The notes under the pieces are model-generated. The model did not search any database. It worked only from the letters and a program-made list of their open reading frames with translations, and was not told the DNA's origin. From Lachnospiraceae bacterium UBA935 (lineage in GTDB: Bacteria > Bacillota > Clostridia > Lachnospirales > Lachnospiraceae), in assembly GCA_002293525.1 (NCBI GenBank), contig DBDJ01000006.1, forward strand, positions 1-64,000: a stretch of 64,000 nucleotides of DNA, in the 5' to 3' direction. Positions within the stretch are counted from its first letter, which is position 1, and every line of letters starts with the position of its first letter. Positions 25,780 to 34,455 of the stretch are shown here, in pieces. A program made the translations under genes and the position numbers.

Positions 25780-28219
25780 GTCGAGTAAGACATGGAGAGA
25801 AGAGATATCGGACAGCTTGTTCGTCCATATGCCGTTGCCGCTGCATCCGGAAAAATCATTGGAAGCTAGTTTTACCGGCAAAAAGGTCGGATACTCGAAG
25901 GGAATATGGAATAGCCAGGAAAAGAATTATCTGCCGCAGGAGGATATGCATGGCAAGGTCGCGGTGATAAATGAAGAGGGCGAGGAACGGCTCCGTCTTA
26001 CCGGTGCGCTTCACGCTGACCAATGGCCGGAAGGATCGTCACCGGACGGTCAATATGCCAATTATGGGACGGCAATGCTAAAGTTCGGTGTTGCCGAGGA
26101 AAACTGGGAAGGTTTTAACCGTTTACGGTTTTGGGTAAAGCCGGACGTTGCCGGCTCCAGAATCCTACATGTGCATGCTGCCGTGGTAAATGAAGGAGAG
26201 GTTCCGGTACCTGACCGTTATGACCGCGAAGGGACAACGATATTCGACCTGAAGAACCATCAGTGGAACGAATGCTTCTGGGAATTCACCAGTATGGGCC
26301 GGGACAAGGTCACTGAGCTTTTATTATATGTTTTCCTGAGCGGCAAGGATATTGGCGGTGATGACATGCTGTCCTATGATTTTAAGGATATCTGTCTGGA
26401 ACGTGTGGATGAGCCGGAGCTGGAAAAGGGCTGGGAATGTCAGAAAAACAAGATTGCCTTATCGACGCTCGGCTATTTCCCTGATGGCAAGAAGACAGCG
26501 ATTGTCGGAAGCGAGCCGGGAAACGTCGCGCTGACTGAGCCGGAAAGCGTTGCCGTGACTGAGTCAGGAAACGTTGCGGTGACAGAGCCAGAAAGTTTTG
26601 CCGTGATGGATGCGGAAAGCGGACGGAAGGTATGGGAAGACAAGGTTCAGCGGATAGAGAATGAGAAAGGACGCTTCCGAGTGTTGGATTTTACCGCACT
26701 TACAGAGCCGGGCCGATATTATATTGAAGTAGGTGGGCTGAAAAGCGCGGAGTTTCGGATAGACGGAGAGCTGTTGGAAGAGGCGGTCTGGAAAACAGTG
26801 AATTTTTTGTTTTGCGAGCGGTGCGGCACGCCGGTACCGCATAAGCATAGCAGCTGTCATTCGGATACGATGGCCGAGCATAACGGCGTTAAGCTTTCAT
26901 TTGCCGGAGGCTGGCATGATGCCGGCGATCTTTCGCAGCAGGCGGCCCAGACTGGCGAGATTGTCCATGCGTTACTGGAGACAGCGGAGCGGATCAAAGA
27001 TCGGGAAAAGGCCTTGTACCGCCGCCTGCTGGAAGAAGCGCAATGGGGTCTGGATTTTGTCATGAAAACCCGTTTTGGGGACGGGTACCGTGCCACCAGT
27101 GCTTCTTCACTTCGTTTTACCGACGGGCTGATTGGCAATGGCGACGACATTCTGGTCATGGTGCATGACCATTCCTATGAGAACTTCCTGTTTGCCGGGA
27201 TTGAAGCCTATGCGGCGCATGTCTGGCGGAAAGAGGATCGTGATTATGCCTTCAGTGCGCTGAAAACCGCCAGAGAGGATTTTGCTTTTGCGACGGACAA
27301 GTTTAAACAGACCGGTGTTGAGCCGTCCAATATTTATGAGCATACCTATGGATCGGGAAGGTCACAGTATTATGCGGTCATTGTCTGGGCAGCATCCAAT
27401 CTGTATCTTGCTTCCGGAGAAGCGGTTTATGCAAACAAGGCGGCGGAATATGCCGGGAAGCTGCTTGCCTGTCAGGAAACCGGGGAAGCCGGCCTGCCGT
27501 TTGAGGGCTTTTTCTACCGTGATGAAACCCAAAAAGCCATTGTTCATTATAATCATCAGTCCAGAGAGCATCAGTTTATGCAGGCTTTAGAGCTGCTGTG
27601 CCGGACGCAGCCGGAGCATGACGATTTCCCGCGATGGGAGGTGGCAATGAAACGGTATGGCGGCTACCTGAAATATCTGATTCCTTATCCGGCTCCTTAT
27701 GGGATGCTTCCTGCCGGAGTATACCGGATGGACGAGCCGGAGGACAGGGAAACGTTTCGGGTCATGAATATTTCGGTAGATTATGACGAGGAGAAAGAAA
27801 ATTACCGTGAGCAGCTGAAGGCCGGAAAAGCCGTGGATGAACGGCATGTGATCAGGAATTTCCCGGTGTGGTTTTCTTTTCGCGGGAACCTTGCGGTTAC
27901 TTTGTCGATGGGAAAAGCGGCTTCTGTTGCCGGACATTATTTTCATGATATAGAACTGATAGAGGCGGGGCGTGAGCAGTTCTACTGGCTATATGGCAAG
28001 AACCCGTTTGCCCAGTCACTGCAGTACGGTGTCGGCAGCAGGTACGGCGCACAGTATGCGGAGCTGCTGGGCGAATGCACCGGTGAGCTCCCGGTCGGGA
28101 TCGAGACCTATGAAAATGAGGACGTGCCTTATTGGCCGCAGAATAATAACGCCACTTATAAAGAAGTCTGGACCAGCCCGGCCGGCCGTTTTTTATGGCT
28201 GGCGGCAGATTACCTTTAA
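25772..28219 (+). CDS. cytoplasmic glycoside hydrolase family 9 protein
   Basis: The 815-aa protein has an N-terminal beta-sandwich region, a CelD-type Ig-like domain (about 240-335), then a GH9 (alpha/alpha)6 barrel with the base motif GGWHDAGD and a C-terminal GKNPFAQSLQYGVG block. A late Glu in NNATYKEVWTSP could be the acid. There is no signal peptide, so it should act on short oligosaccharides inside the cell; cytoplasmic GH9 members include beta-glucosidases and exo-glucosaminidases. An internal repeat of TEPESVAV-like units lies between the first two domains. The start overlaps vanZ by 8 bp. Confidence 0.85.
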   Translation: MSKSSKTWREEISDSLFVHMPLPLHPEKSLEASFTGKKVGYSKGIWNSQEKNYLPQEDMHGKVAVINEEGEERLRLTGALHADQWPEGSSPDGQYANYGTAMLKFGVAEENWEGFNRLRFWVKPDVAGSRILHVHAAVVNEGEVPVPDRYDREGTTIFDLKNHQWNECFWEFTSMGRDKVTELLLYVFLSGKDIGGDDMLSYDFKDICLERVDEPELEKGWECQKNKIALSTLGYFPDGKKTAIVGSEPGNVALTEPESVAVTESGNVAVTEPESFAVMDAESGRKVWEDKVQRIENEKGRFRVLDFTALTEPGRYYIEVGGLKSAEFRIDGELLEEAVWKTVNFLFCERCGTPVPHKHSSCHSDTMAEHNGVKLSFAGGWHDAGDLSQQAAQTGEIVHALLETAERIKDREKALYRRLLEEAQWGLDFVMKTRFGDGYRATSASSLRFTDGLIGNGDDILVMVHDHSYENFLFAGIEAYAAHVWRKEDRDYAFSALKTAREDFAFATDKFKQTGVEPSNIYEHTYGSGRSQYYAVIVWAASNLYLASGEAVYANKAAEYAGKLLACQETGEAGLPFEGFFYRDETQKAIVHYNHQSREHQFMQALELLCRTQPEHDDFPRWEVAMKRYGGYLKYLIPYPAPYGMLPAGVYRMDEPEDRETFRVMNISVDYDEEKENYREQLKAGKAVDERHVIRNFPVWFSFRGNLAVTLSMGKAASVAGHYFHDIELIEAGREQFYWLYGKNPFAQSLQYGVGSRYGAQYAELLGECTGELPVGIETYENEDVPYWPQNNNATYKEVWTSPAGRFLWLAADYL

Positions 28220-28394
28220 AGCGCCAAATACTTTAGATGAGTAGCTGGTTCCCGAGCCTTCAAACCACTACTTTTTTTCTGGCCATTATGAACTTTCATT
28301 TTTTTAACTTGACATTATTCAAAATATGAGGCAAAGACAGGTGACATTTTTTGAAAAATATAGCTGAAATTTCGCTGAAATTTTGAGAAACCCC

Positions 28395-28423
28395 TTGTAA
28401 GCGGGAAGTAAATGTTTTATAAT
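28395..28423 (+). promoter_or_regulatory. promoter of the Ala-rich protein gene
   Basis: TTGTAA (28395-28400) and TATAAT (28418-28423) with 17-bp spacing lie 33 bp upstream of the start codon. Confidence 0.75.
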
Positions 28424-28455
28424 GACTATATATCTGATCGGGAAAGGAGTAGCAT

Positions 28456-29394
28456 ATGCAAGTAGGTGCAGTAAGTTTTCAGCCATATATATTTAATACG
28501 AATAATATTGGCAGTGCCAGCATGAACAAAGTGCAGCCGATTCCCGATGATTTAACTTCTCAGAAGACAGATTATTCTGGTCTGGTTCAATCGGAAGAAA
28601 ACACCAACCCGCTACGCCGGGGGGAAAGCTCTAACTATGCAGATATCATCCAGAGCCAGATGGCGATGTCACAGAACAATGCCAGCCGGGTCATGAAACC
28701 GCAGGAGATTGCGGCAGAATCCGAAGCGATGACGATTGATGATGTTTCGGCCGACATGGCTGCCAACGTGGAAGATATGGCTATGGATACGAATGCCGAT
28801 GATATTTTTGCCGGTGCAGATACTGCTGTGAATGAGGGCGATATGGCAATCGAAACCGAATCCACCATGGCTAATGCGAATATGAATGTGGATACAGAGG
28901 TTTTTGACACCGCTGCCGCCATGACAGACAGCGCAGCTACAGCCGGAACGGTTGCCAGCGAGTCAGGTGCCGCAACAGGGATCGATGCAGAGACAAGTGA
29001 TGATGCCGAGAACGTTGCAGGGCAAAGCGCAGCCACCGATCAAAGTGCAGATGCCGAAGCCGCCGCAGTGACAAATGCAGGTACCGGGATCGTTACAGAA
29101 CCAGCTACAGCAGCCGGAAGCGCCGCAGAGTCGAATATGACCGATGTTACCGGCTATGCCGCAGAATCTAACGGTGCCACTTACGGAAATACGCAAGCAG
29201 CCGGTACAGTACCAAACGGAGTGGAGAATTTTACGATTGGAAATAATACGGCAGCAGTTCAGGAAGCCGCAGCCGCCACGACAGAAGCAAGCGCAAGCAC
29301 CCAGCCACAGGCACGGAGTCAATTTACTGACATGCTCAATCTCTTCCAGATGAGGCGTGCCACGGAAGCATATTCCTTAAGCATGGGGATGTAG
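28456..29394 (+). CDS. low-complexity Ala/Thr/Asp/Glu-rich protein (312 aa)
   Basis: ATG 28456 follows AAAGGAG. The N terminus (MQVGAVSFQPYIFNTN, YADIIQSQMAMSQNNAS) and C terminus (LNLFQMRRATEAYSLSMGM) look specific and conserved. The region between them (about residues 85-285) is a low-complexity expansion of Ala, Thr, Asp, Glu, Asn and Met. No signal peptide is visible. The termini suggest a short core protein into which a disordered acidic region has expanded. It has its own promoter and terminator. Function unknown. Confidence 0.7.
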   Translation: MQVGAVSFQPYIFNTNNIGSASMNKVQPIPDDLTSQKTDYSGLVQSEENTNPLRRGESSNYADIIQSQMAMSQNNASRVMKPQEIAAESEAMTIDDVSADMAANVEDMAMDTNADDIFAGADTAVNEGDMAIETESTMANANMNVDTEVFDTAAAMTDSAATAGTVASESGAATGIDAETSDDAENVAGQSAATDQSADAEAAAVTNAGTGIVTEPATAAGSAAESNMTDVTGYAAESNGATYGNTQAAGTVPNGVENFTIGNNTAAVQEAAAATTEASASTQPQARSQFTDMLNLFQMRRATEAYSLSMGM

Positions 29395-29417
29395 AATATA
29401 GGTTAGTTTGATAACAG

Positions 29418-29447
29418 CTGATGGCTTCGGGCGAGGCCATCAGTTTT
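29418..29447 (+). terminator. terminator of the Ala-rich protein gene
   Basis: CTGATGGC (29418-29425) pairs with GCCATCAG (29436-29443), followed by TTTT. Confidence 0.85.
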
Positions 29448-29576
29448 ATGTTACGTAAGTCTTGGCTGCTTTAGTCGTATACGCTAGGTTGTCAGAATAT
29501 GATTAAAGGTAATATAATTACAAAGAATCCAAATGCAAAATGGAGCAGCAGAATGAAGTAGCAGAAAGGAGCAGAA

Positions 29577-30200
29577 ATGAAAGTTTTATTACTTAACGGA
29601 AGTCCCAATCAGCAAGGCTGTACTTATACCGCATTGCGTGAGGTGGCAAACGCTTTGGAATCACATGGGATTGAAACGGAAATCATGCAGATCGGAGCGA
29701 TGCCGGTCAGGGGCTGTACTGCCTGCGGCGGCTGTTATGACGGCAGAGGCAGATGTGTCTATGATGATGACATAGTAAACCGCTTTTTGGAGAAAATGGC
29801 GGCAGCCGACGGTCTGGTGATCGGCTCACCGGTATATTATGCCGGTCCCAACGGCGCGCTTCTGGCTTTGCTGGACAGAGCCTTTTATGCCGGTAATGTC
29901 TTTGCTTATAAACCGGCAGCGGCTGTAGCATCGGCACGTCGGGCCGGTACCACGGCAACCTTGGATGTGCTCAATAAGTATTTTCCGATTAACCAGATGC
30001 CGATCGTGCCGTCGCAGTATTGGAACATGGTACATGGTAATGACGCCGACGAAGCCCTTCAGGATCTGGAAGGGATGCAGATCATGCGTACTCTGGGACA
30101 TAATATGGCTTGGATGCTGGCGTGTTTTGAGGCGGGACAAAAAGCTGGAGTGACTTTACCGGAAGCGGAAAACCGGGTCTGGACTAATTTTATCCGTTAG
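29577..30200 (+). CDS. flavodoxin-fold NAD(P)H-dependent reductase
   Basis: The 207-aa protein has the FMN-binding loop GSPNQQGCTYTAL at the N terminus and the Cys-rich segment CTACGGCYDGRGRC seen in iron-sulfur-type flavoprotein reductases, followed by VIGSPVYYAGPNG. Such proteins reduce flavins, quinones or nitro compounds in anaerobes. ATG 29577 follows AGGAG. Confidence 0.88.
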   Translation: MKVLLLNGSPNQQGCTYTALREVANALESHGIETEIMQIGAMPVRGCTACGGCYDGRGRCVYDDDIVNRFLEKMAAADGLVIGSPVYYAGPNGALLALLDRAFYAGNVFAYKPAAAVASARRAGTTATLDVLNKYFPINQMPIVPSQYWNMVHGNDADEALQDLEGMQIMRTLGHNMAWMLACFEAGQKAGVTLPEAENRVWTNFIR

Positions 30201-30235
30201 CGCGAATAACGGGAGAATCCCTTGTTGGAGGTGGC

Positions 30236-30406
30236 TTATTCTACAGTAAAGTCTTCGGAACTGAATTTGCTGTAGAATCGGCCATTTTCCGCAGTAAACA
30301 TGAGTATTGAAAAATCCCCGCCGTCCCGTCCGCCCTGATAATACATGGAATATTCATCTTTTTAGGATCTTTTTCGGCTTTCTTCATCTTCTAAAACCGT
30401 CATCAT
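30236..30406 (-). pseudogene. small gene broken by an in-frame stop
   Basis: A frame starting with two ATGs at 30406 runs to a TAA at 30362-30364, then continues in the same frame as clear protein text (EYSMYYQGGRDGG, FSILMFTAENGRFYSKF) to a stop at 30236. Without the internal stop it would encode about 56 residues. It follows the MerR gene on the same strand and is probably a truncated remnant. Family unknown. Confidence 0.4.
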
Positions 30407-30411
30407 AATAG

Positions 30412-31134
30412 CTATCTCTTCTCTTTGATTTGTTTCTGTAAAACGCACCAATCTTCATGCCCACATTCAGGACAAGTCATCCAGCGCACTTTATGGTTGC
30501 CGGTACTAAAAATGGCCCGTAATAAAGAAGGCTTGAACACCGAGTCGCATTTGGGACAAATAAACACATTTTCTTTTGCTGAAAGCAACAGAGTGATAAT
30601 TGCGATGGAGGTATATACCGCAAGTCCCCACCAGATCCGTGATGCTACGAGCCACAGCATGAATGAAAATCCTGCAATTGCGGCAATTGCTACTCCAAGA
30701 TAAAGGAGCGCCAGCTTTTTCTGGTTACGAATATTGTTCTTCTTTTCCATGATTTCTTCTATGTCAATTATGATATTTACCGGGATTATGGCTTTGTTGT
30801 GGACGCTATCCTTGATGATCTTTATCATTTCTGACTGTTTTTGTCTTTCGCTAATCTCTCTGGCGAGTGTTTTTGCATGATCGTCAAGTAAAATGGTGAG
30901 AATTTTCCCCGACAAACCGCTATTCAGGACATTCTTAATTGCGTTCAGCGATAGTCCGATTGCCTTTAAAGTACAAATAAGCTGTAATTTTCGTAGTTCG
31001 TCATCATTATAAAGCCGTCTGCCGCCTTCGCTTAATTCGGTCGGGGGCAGCAGTCCTTTTAAATCATAATACTGCACCGTTCTGACCGACACGTTGCACA
31101 GCTTCGCCAATTCCCCAGTAGTGTATTTTGACAT
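30412..31134 (-). CDS. MerR-type regulator with membrane helices and a zinc ribbon
   Basis: I start at ATG 31134 behind AAGGAGG. Residues 1-75 are a MerR winged helix (YTTGELAKLCNVSVRTVQYYDLKG). A coiled dimerisation helix follows, then two adjacent membrane helices at about 140-190. The C terminus has CPKC and CPEC pairs forming a zinc ribbon. A membrane-tethered MerR with an extra zinc ribbon is unusual; it may sense an envelope or metal signal. No target gene is evident beside it. Confidence 0.85.
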   Translation of the reverse strand: MSKYTTGELAKLCNVSVRTVQYYDLKGLLPPTELSEGGRRLYNDDELRKLQLICTLKAIGLSLNAIKNVLNSGLSGKILTILLDDHAKTLAREISERQKQSEMIKIIKDSVHNKAIIPVNIIIDIEEIMEKKNNIRNQKKLALLYLGVAIAAIAGFSFMLWLVASRIWWGLAVYTSIAIITLLLSAKENVFICPKCDSVFKPSLLRAIFSTGNHKVRWMTCPECGHEDWCVLQKQIKEKR

Positions 31135-31216
31135 AGATTTCACCTCCTTGCCCTAACCTTACAACATCACGTTACGTCATGAGCAACAGGTTACGTAAGG
31201 GGATATTTATGAAACA

Positions 31217-31400
31217 ATAAATTTTACCAAGACAGGACAGTATGATAGATATAGTGTAGCACCAAATATCTCTTTAATGAAGCATTTTTTATAAAAAGTG
31301 GCATCTATCTGTATCCTTCCGTATTCATCCTTATCTGTGAAAATTCTAAAAAATGGCTGACCTATAACGATGTCCGGCAGTATCAAGCGTTGTTAATCCG
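31217..31400 (-). pseudogene. short C-terminal remnant in a 600-bp non-coding stretch
   Basis: The interval 31,135-31,743 has no intact gene. On the minus strand about 60 open codons encode IFTDKDEYGRIQIDATFYKK and a hydrophobic end. There is no start or ribosome-binding site. A 98-codon frame overlapping it to the right has unnatural composition. The rest is AT-rich and featureless. Confidence 0.25.
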
Positions 31401-31743
31401 GCCTATATAAGTGGCAGAGTCATATTTAATTATACGTAACCGCATTACGATGACATGGTTGAAGAAAATATAGTATTTAAATTTAAAAATCATCATTGTT
31501 ATAATTATTCTCAACTTTATTACAATTGATAAGAAACTTTTTAATATAATAGGATTACATATAAACATTTTGATATTTATTGCCGATGAAACATATGAAG
31601 CGGATGAAGAGGGTGGATGATTGGACAGACATTTCCAAGGAATCGTAATCCTGCTGATAATCCATAAAAATAGGCACATAGGAATATATACATATCAAGT
31701 GAGATGATATATTTTAATCTGTGCATAAAAAGGAGGTGAATCA

Positions 31744-32319
31744 ATGAAGATAAACGATATGGCGCAAATGCATAATTTTGATGTAAACAAATTCTTTGGA
31801 AACACTGCGGCCGGCGACAAGTCGGCGACCGCAGGGAAATCACAGCTTTATGAGAGTAGATACAATCCGGTAAATACGCCCTTTTCCGCACCCGACTGGG
31901 GAAAGATTCCCACAAAAAGCAAGCCACGAATGTCTGATGAAGATTTTGAAAATTCGATCAGAGAGCTGGCCAGAAAAGAAGCTTCACAGGGAATACTTGC
32001 CGGTACCGATGAAAAAAGACAGTTGTACCGTGAATATGTTTCGGTAGCTTCTCCTGACAGGAAAGCAATTTATAATGAGAGCATGGCCAAGACAGGCGGC
32101 AAGATGAACAGCACGTACTCGTTCTTTGACAAGTCGGGAAATAAATCTTTTCATTATAATAAACAGTCAAGAATGTGGTTTTGGCAGGGAACCGCCGCCG
32201 AAAATGCACGTGCGTCAAGATTCGAGGACATTTACTCACAAGCGTACCAAGAATACGAAGCGGAGTTCGGTAAAGTAACCGGAAATCCGATGATAAAACA
32301 GTTTGACGCCTATGGCTGA
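31744..32319 (+). CDS. unknown soluble protein (191 aa)
   Basis: ATG 31744 lies behind AAAGGAGGTGA, a very strong site. The protein has no signal peptide. The N terminus (MKINDMAQMHNFDVNKFF) and a helical middle (SDEDFENSIRELARKEA) precede a region with NSTYSFFDKSGNKSFHYN and MWFWQGTAAENARASRFEDIY. It looks like a family member rather than a random frame, but I do not recognise it. It is 15 bp upstream of a pair of secreted proteins and may be co-transcribed with them. Confidence 0.65.
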   Translation: MKINDMAQMHNFDVNKFFGNTAAGDKSATAGKSQLYESRYNPVNTPFSAPDWGKIPTKSKPRMSDEDFENSIRELARKEASQGILAGTDEKRQLYREYVSVASPDRKAIYNESMAKTGGKMNSTYSFFDKSGNKSFHYNKQSRMWFWQGTAAENARASRFEDIYSQAYQEYEAEFGKVTGNPMIKQFDAYG

Positions 32320-32334
32320 AAGGGGTAAATACAA

Positions 32335-32793
32335 ATGAAAACAATGAAAAAAACCACAGTTATCTTACTGGCGATCATTATGACAGTCAGTATGTCAATC
32401 AACGTGTCTGCTGCCTCGGTAAGCAGGAGCTTTTCCAATTTGAATGTCTGGTTTGATACGTATGATCAAGTTGGCTATTCCAATGTTGCTGGATTCACTT
32501 TTTCTGGTTATGCAAGCACATCAAGAATGACTTCAATAACGGTGTCCGGCAGACTATCAAGCAGTGTTGATCCGACTCTTTACAAGGACATTAATATCTA
32601 TGATCAGAACTTTAATTTCCTCGGTTATGCCAGGATACAGGGGACATCTTCCTTTAGCGTTACCATATACCTGCCGTCCGGTACGCCGACTAACAATAGC
32701 TTCTACATTGAACTGGAGGTCTCACGCATGCTGACCGGTTCAATCGGGGCAGTCACTTTAAGCGGAGGCAAGGCCGTATTTAACTATACCTAA
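32335..32793 (+). CDS. small secreted protein, paralog A (152 aa)
   Basis: ATG 32335 follows AAGGGG. Residues 1-26 are a signal peptide ending in SAA. The mature part is rich in Ser, Thr, Tyr and Asn with alternating strands (NVWFDTYDQVGYSNVAGF, then TSITVSGRL) and no Cys, suggesting a small beta-sandwich. The next gene is a close paralog of exactly the same length. Function unknown; surface or matrix roles are possible. Confidence 0.8.
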   Translation: MKTMKKTTVILLAIIMTVSMSINVSAASVSRSFSNLNVWFDTYDQVGYSNVAGFTFSGYASTSRMTSITVSGRLSSSVDPTLYKDINIYDQNFNFLGYARIQGTSSFSVTIYLPSGTPTNNSFYIELEVSRMLTGSIGAVTLSGGKAVFNYT

Positions 32794-32842
32794 TCCTTCT
32801 ATGGTCATGTCGGTCATGTCGCTGCAATGTGAGTAACAGGAT

Positions 32843-32865
32843 CGGGCCGGCTGGTAACCGGCCCG
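32843..32865 (+). other. GC-rich hairpin between the two paralogs
   Basis: CGGGCCGG pairs with CCGGCCCG across a 7-nt loop. No T run follows. A similar but diverged hairpin (33422-33444) follows the second paralog, so the hairpin was duplicated with the gene. Confidence 0.75.
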
Positions 32866-32922
32866 AATTCATATTTCCGAAGAACCAGCGTTTGACGTTA
32901 AGGAAGAAAGGGGTAAATATAA

Positions 32923-33381
32923 ATGAAAACGATGAAAAAAACAACCGTTATGATGCTGGCGATCATTATGACAGTCAGTATGTCAATCAACGTGTCCGCC
33001 GCCACGGTCAGCAGGAGTCTTTCCAATTTGAACATCTGGTTTAATACATATGATCAAGTCGGATTTTCCAATGTCGCGGCCTGCGGTTTTTCCGGTTATC
33101 CAAGCACATCAAGATTAACCTCGATAACGGTGTCTGGAAGAATATCCTGTAGTGCAGGGCCGATTCTTTACAGGAGCATAAATATCTACGATCAGAACTT
33201 CAATTTACTCGGCTACGCCAATATACAAGGGAGCACTTATTTTAGCGTTACCATATACCTGCCGCTCGGTACGCCGACTAACAATACCTTCTACATTGAA
33301 CTGGAATGTGCACGTATGCAGACAGGGACAATAGGGGCATGTACTTTAAGTGGAGTCAGGGTCGTATTTAACTATACCTAA
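32923..33381 (+). CDS. small secreted protein, paralog B (152 aa)
   Basis: Paralog of the preceding gene: same length, nearly identical signal peptide, same strand pattern, and a shared downstream hairpin. Differences cluster in the mature domain: this copy has gained three Cys (in VAACGFSG, RISCSAG and ECARM) and a fourth in GACTLSG, while paralog A has none. This suggests a disulfide- or metal-stabilised variant. ATG 32923 follows AAGGGG. Confidence 0.8.
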   Translation: MKTMKKTTVMMLAIIMTVSMSINVSAATVSRSLSNLNIWFNTYDQVGFSNVAACGFSGYPSTSRLTSITVSGRISCSAGPILYRSINIYDQNFNLLGYANIQGSTYFSVTIYLPLGTPTNNTFYIELECARMQTGTIGACTLSGVRVVFNYT

Positions 33382-33482
33382 GGAAACACTGGTACATCAG
33401 CTGCAATGTGAGTAACGAAATCGGGCCGGCTGACAGCTGGCCCGATTCTGATATGATGAACTATGATGACATTTCCAAGGCA

Positions 33483-34109
33483 TCAGGCCAGTTTGCCTGT
33501 TTTTTTGCGGGCGAATATCGTATTCATGGCATGTTTATGCAGGATTCCTGATGAATCACAGTCAATGACAGACTCGGAAAATTCTTCAGTCAGCCAGTCA
33601 TGGTAGTAGGTCAAAAGCTGCCCCGAAAGCCATAGGCTGGCATGCTCTTCGTTTTCCGGAGGCGGTGCAATAAACGGCTTCTCGACAAAAACATTGAAGG
33701 CATTTAGACCGTTATCGTTCGTATGAAGCCGGTAGTTGCCGATGATTTCATCACGCAATTCCGGTTTGATATAGTGCAAAACTCCACTTGAATAAATAAT
33801 GTCGTAATTGCTATCCAGTCGATATTTATCGATATCAGCCGTAAAGGCATTAACAGTAACATTAGCACTTTTGGCAAGCTGTTTCACTTTTTCGATTCCG
33901 GCATCAGTCAGGTCAAATGCACTGACATCATAACCGCAACGTGCAAAAAACACCGCATCTTTTCCTTCACCGCATCCAATATCCAGTAATGTGAGCAGCC
34001 TATCCGGAGGCATGAGTGATACTACTTTTAAACACATTTGAGATGGGGCGATACCCCAATAATAGCCGTTAGTCGCACGGTATACTTTTTCATAATCATG
34101 ATATTCCAT
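33483..34109 (-). CDS. class I SAM-dependent methyltransferase, TehB-like
   Basis: The 208-aa protein has the SAM-binding motif I LLDIGCGEGKDAVF, then a motif II acidic residue in DVSAFDLTDAG and YDIIYSSGVLHYI. It resembles the tellurite-resistance/thiol methyltransferase group (TehB-like). The substrate is unknown. It is convergent with the secreted-protein genes. Confidence 0.85.
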   Translation of the reverse strand: MEYHDYEKVYRATNGYYWGIAPSQMCLKVVSLMPPDRLLTLLDIGCGEGKDAVFFARCGYDVSAFDLTDAGIEKVKQLAKSANVTVNAFTADIDKYRLDSNYDIIYSSGVLHYIKPELRDEIIGNYRLHTNDNGLNAFNVFVEKPFIAPPPENEEHASLWLSGQLLTYYHDWLTEEFSESVIDCDSSGILHKHAMNTIFARKKTGKLA

Positions 34110-34230
34110 AAAAAATCGCCTCCTATGTTAAACTGTGACATGAATGCATATCGGCTGACAAACAATCCGAAAACAGCATCTAGCAAACAGTATAGCATTG
34201 AATCTATGGTATTTCAATTATATATAATAT

Positions 34231-34300
34231 TTTAGGAAGTTAATTTTTAAATCCAAATAATATAATAATTTAGGAAGTTAAATTTAAATCCAAATAATGA
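34231..34300. repeat. 32-bp direct repeat, two copies
   Basis: TTTAGGAAGTTAA and TAAATCCAAATAAT blocks occur twice, at 34231-34262 and 34269-34300, with small drift, upstream of the radical SAM gene's promoter. Confidence 0.85.
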
Positions 34301-34334
34301 CCGCTTAAGCCAGTAAGTTGATGTAACGTAAGTT

Positions 34335-34348
34335 CGAATATTTGTTCG
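34335..34348. promoter_or_regulatory. imperfect LexA (SOS) box
   Basis: CGAATATTTGTTCG differs by one base from the Gram-positive LexA consensus CGAACNNNNGTTCG. It lies just upstream of the -35 element of the same promoter that carries the second, perfect box. Confidence 0.55.
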
Positions 34349-34355
34349 AAATTGA

Positions 34356-34384
34356 TTGACATGGGAACAATTGTTCTGTAAAAT
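34356..34384 (+). promoter_or_regulatory. promoter with embedded perfect LexA box
   Basis: TTGACA (34356-34361) and TAAAAT (34379-34384) are separated by 17 bp. GAACAATTGTTC, a perfect GAAC-N4-GTTC LexA core, fills 34365-34376 inside the spacer, so bound LexA would block RNA polymerase. It drives the radical SAM/DNA-metabolism pair downstream. Confidence 0.75.
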
Positions 34385-34455
34385 GATACTATACTATTCA
34401 ACGATCAGCCAGAGTCATAGACAATGCATTATAGAAAGCAGATAGCACGCATATT

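Noticed and set aside
29452..34330. TTACGTAAG or GTAACGTAAG motif seen three times (29,452; 31,191; 34,321)
   Set aside because: Three 8-9 bp matches over 5 kb without common placement are not convincing as an operator.
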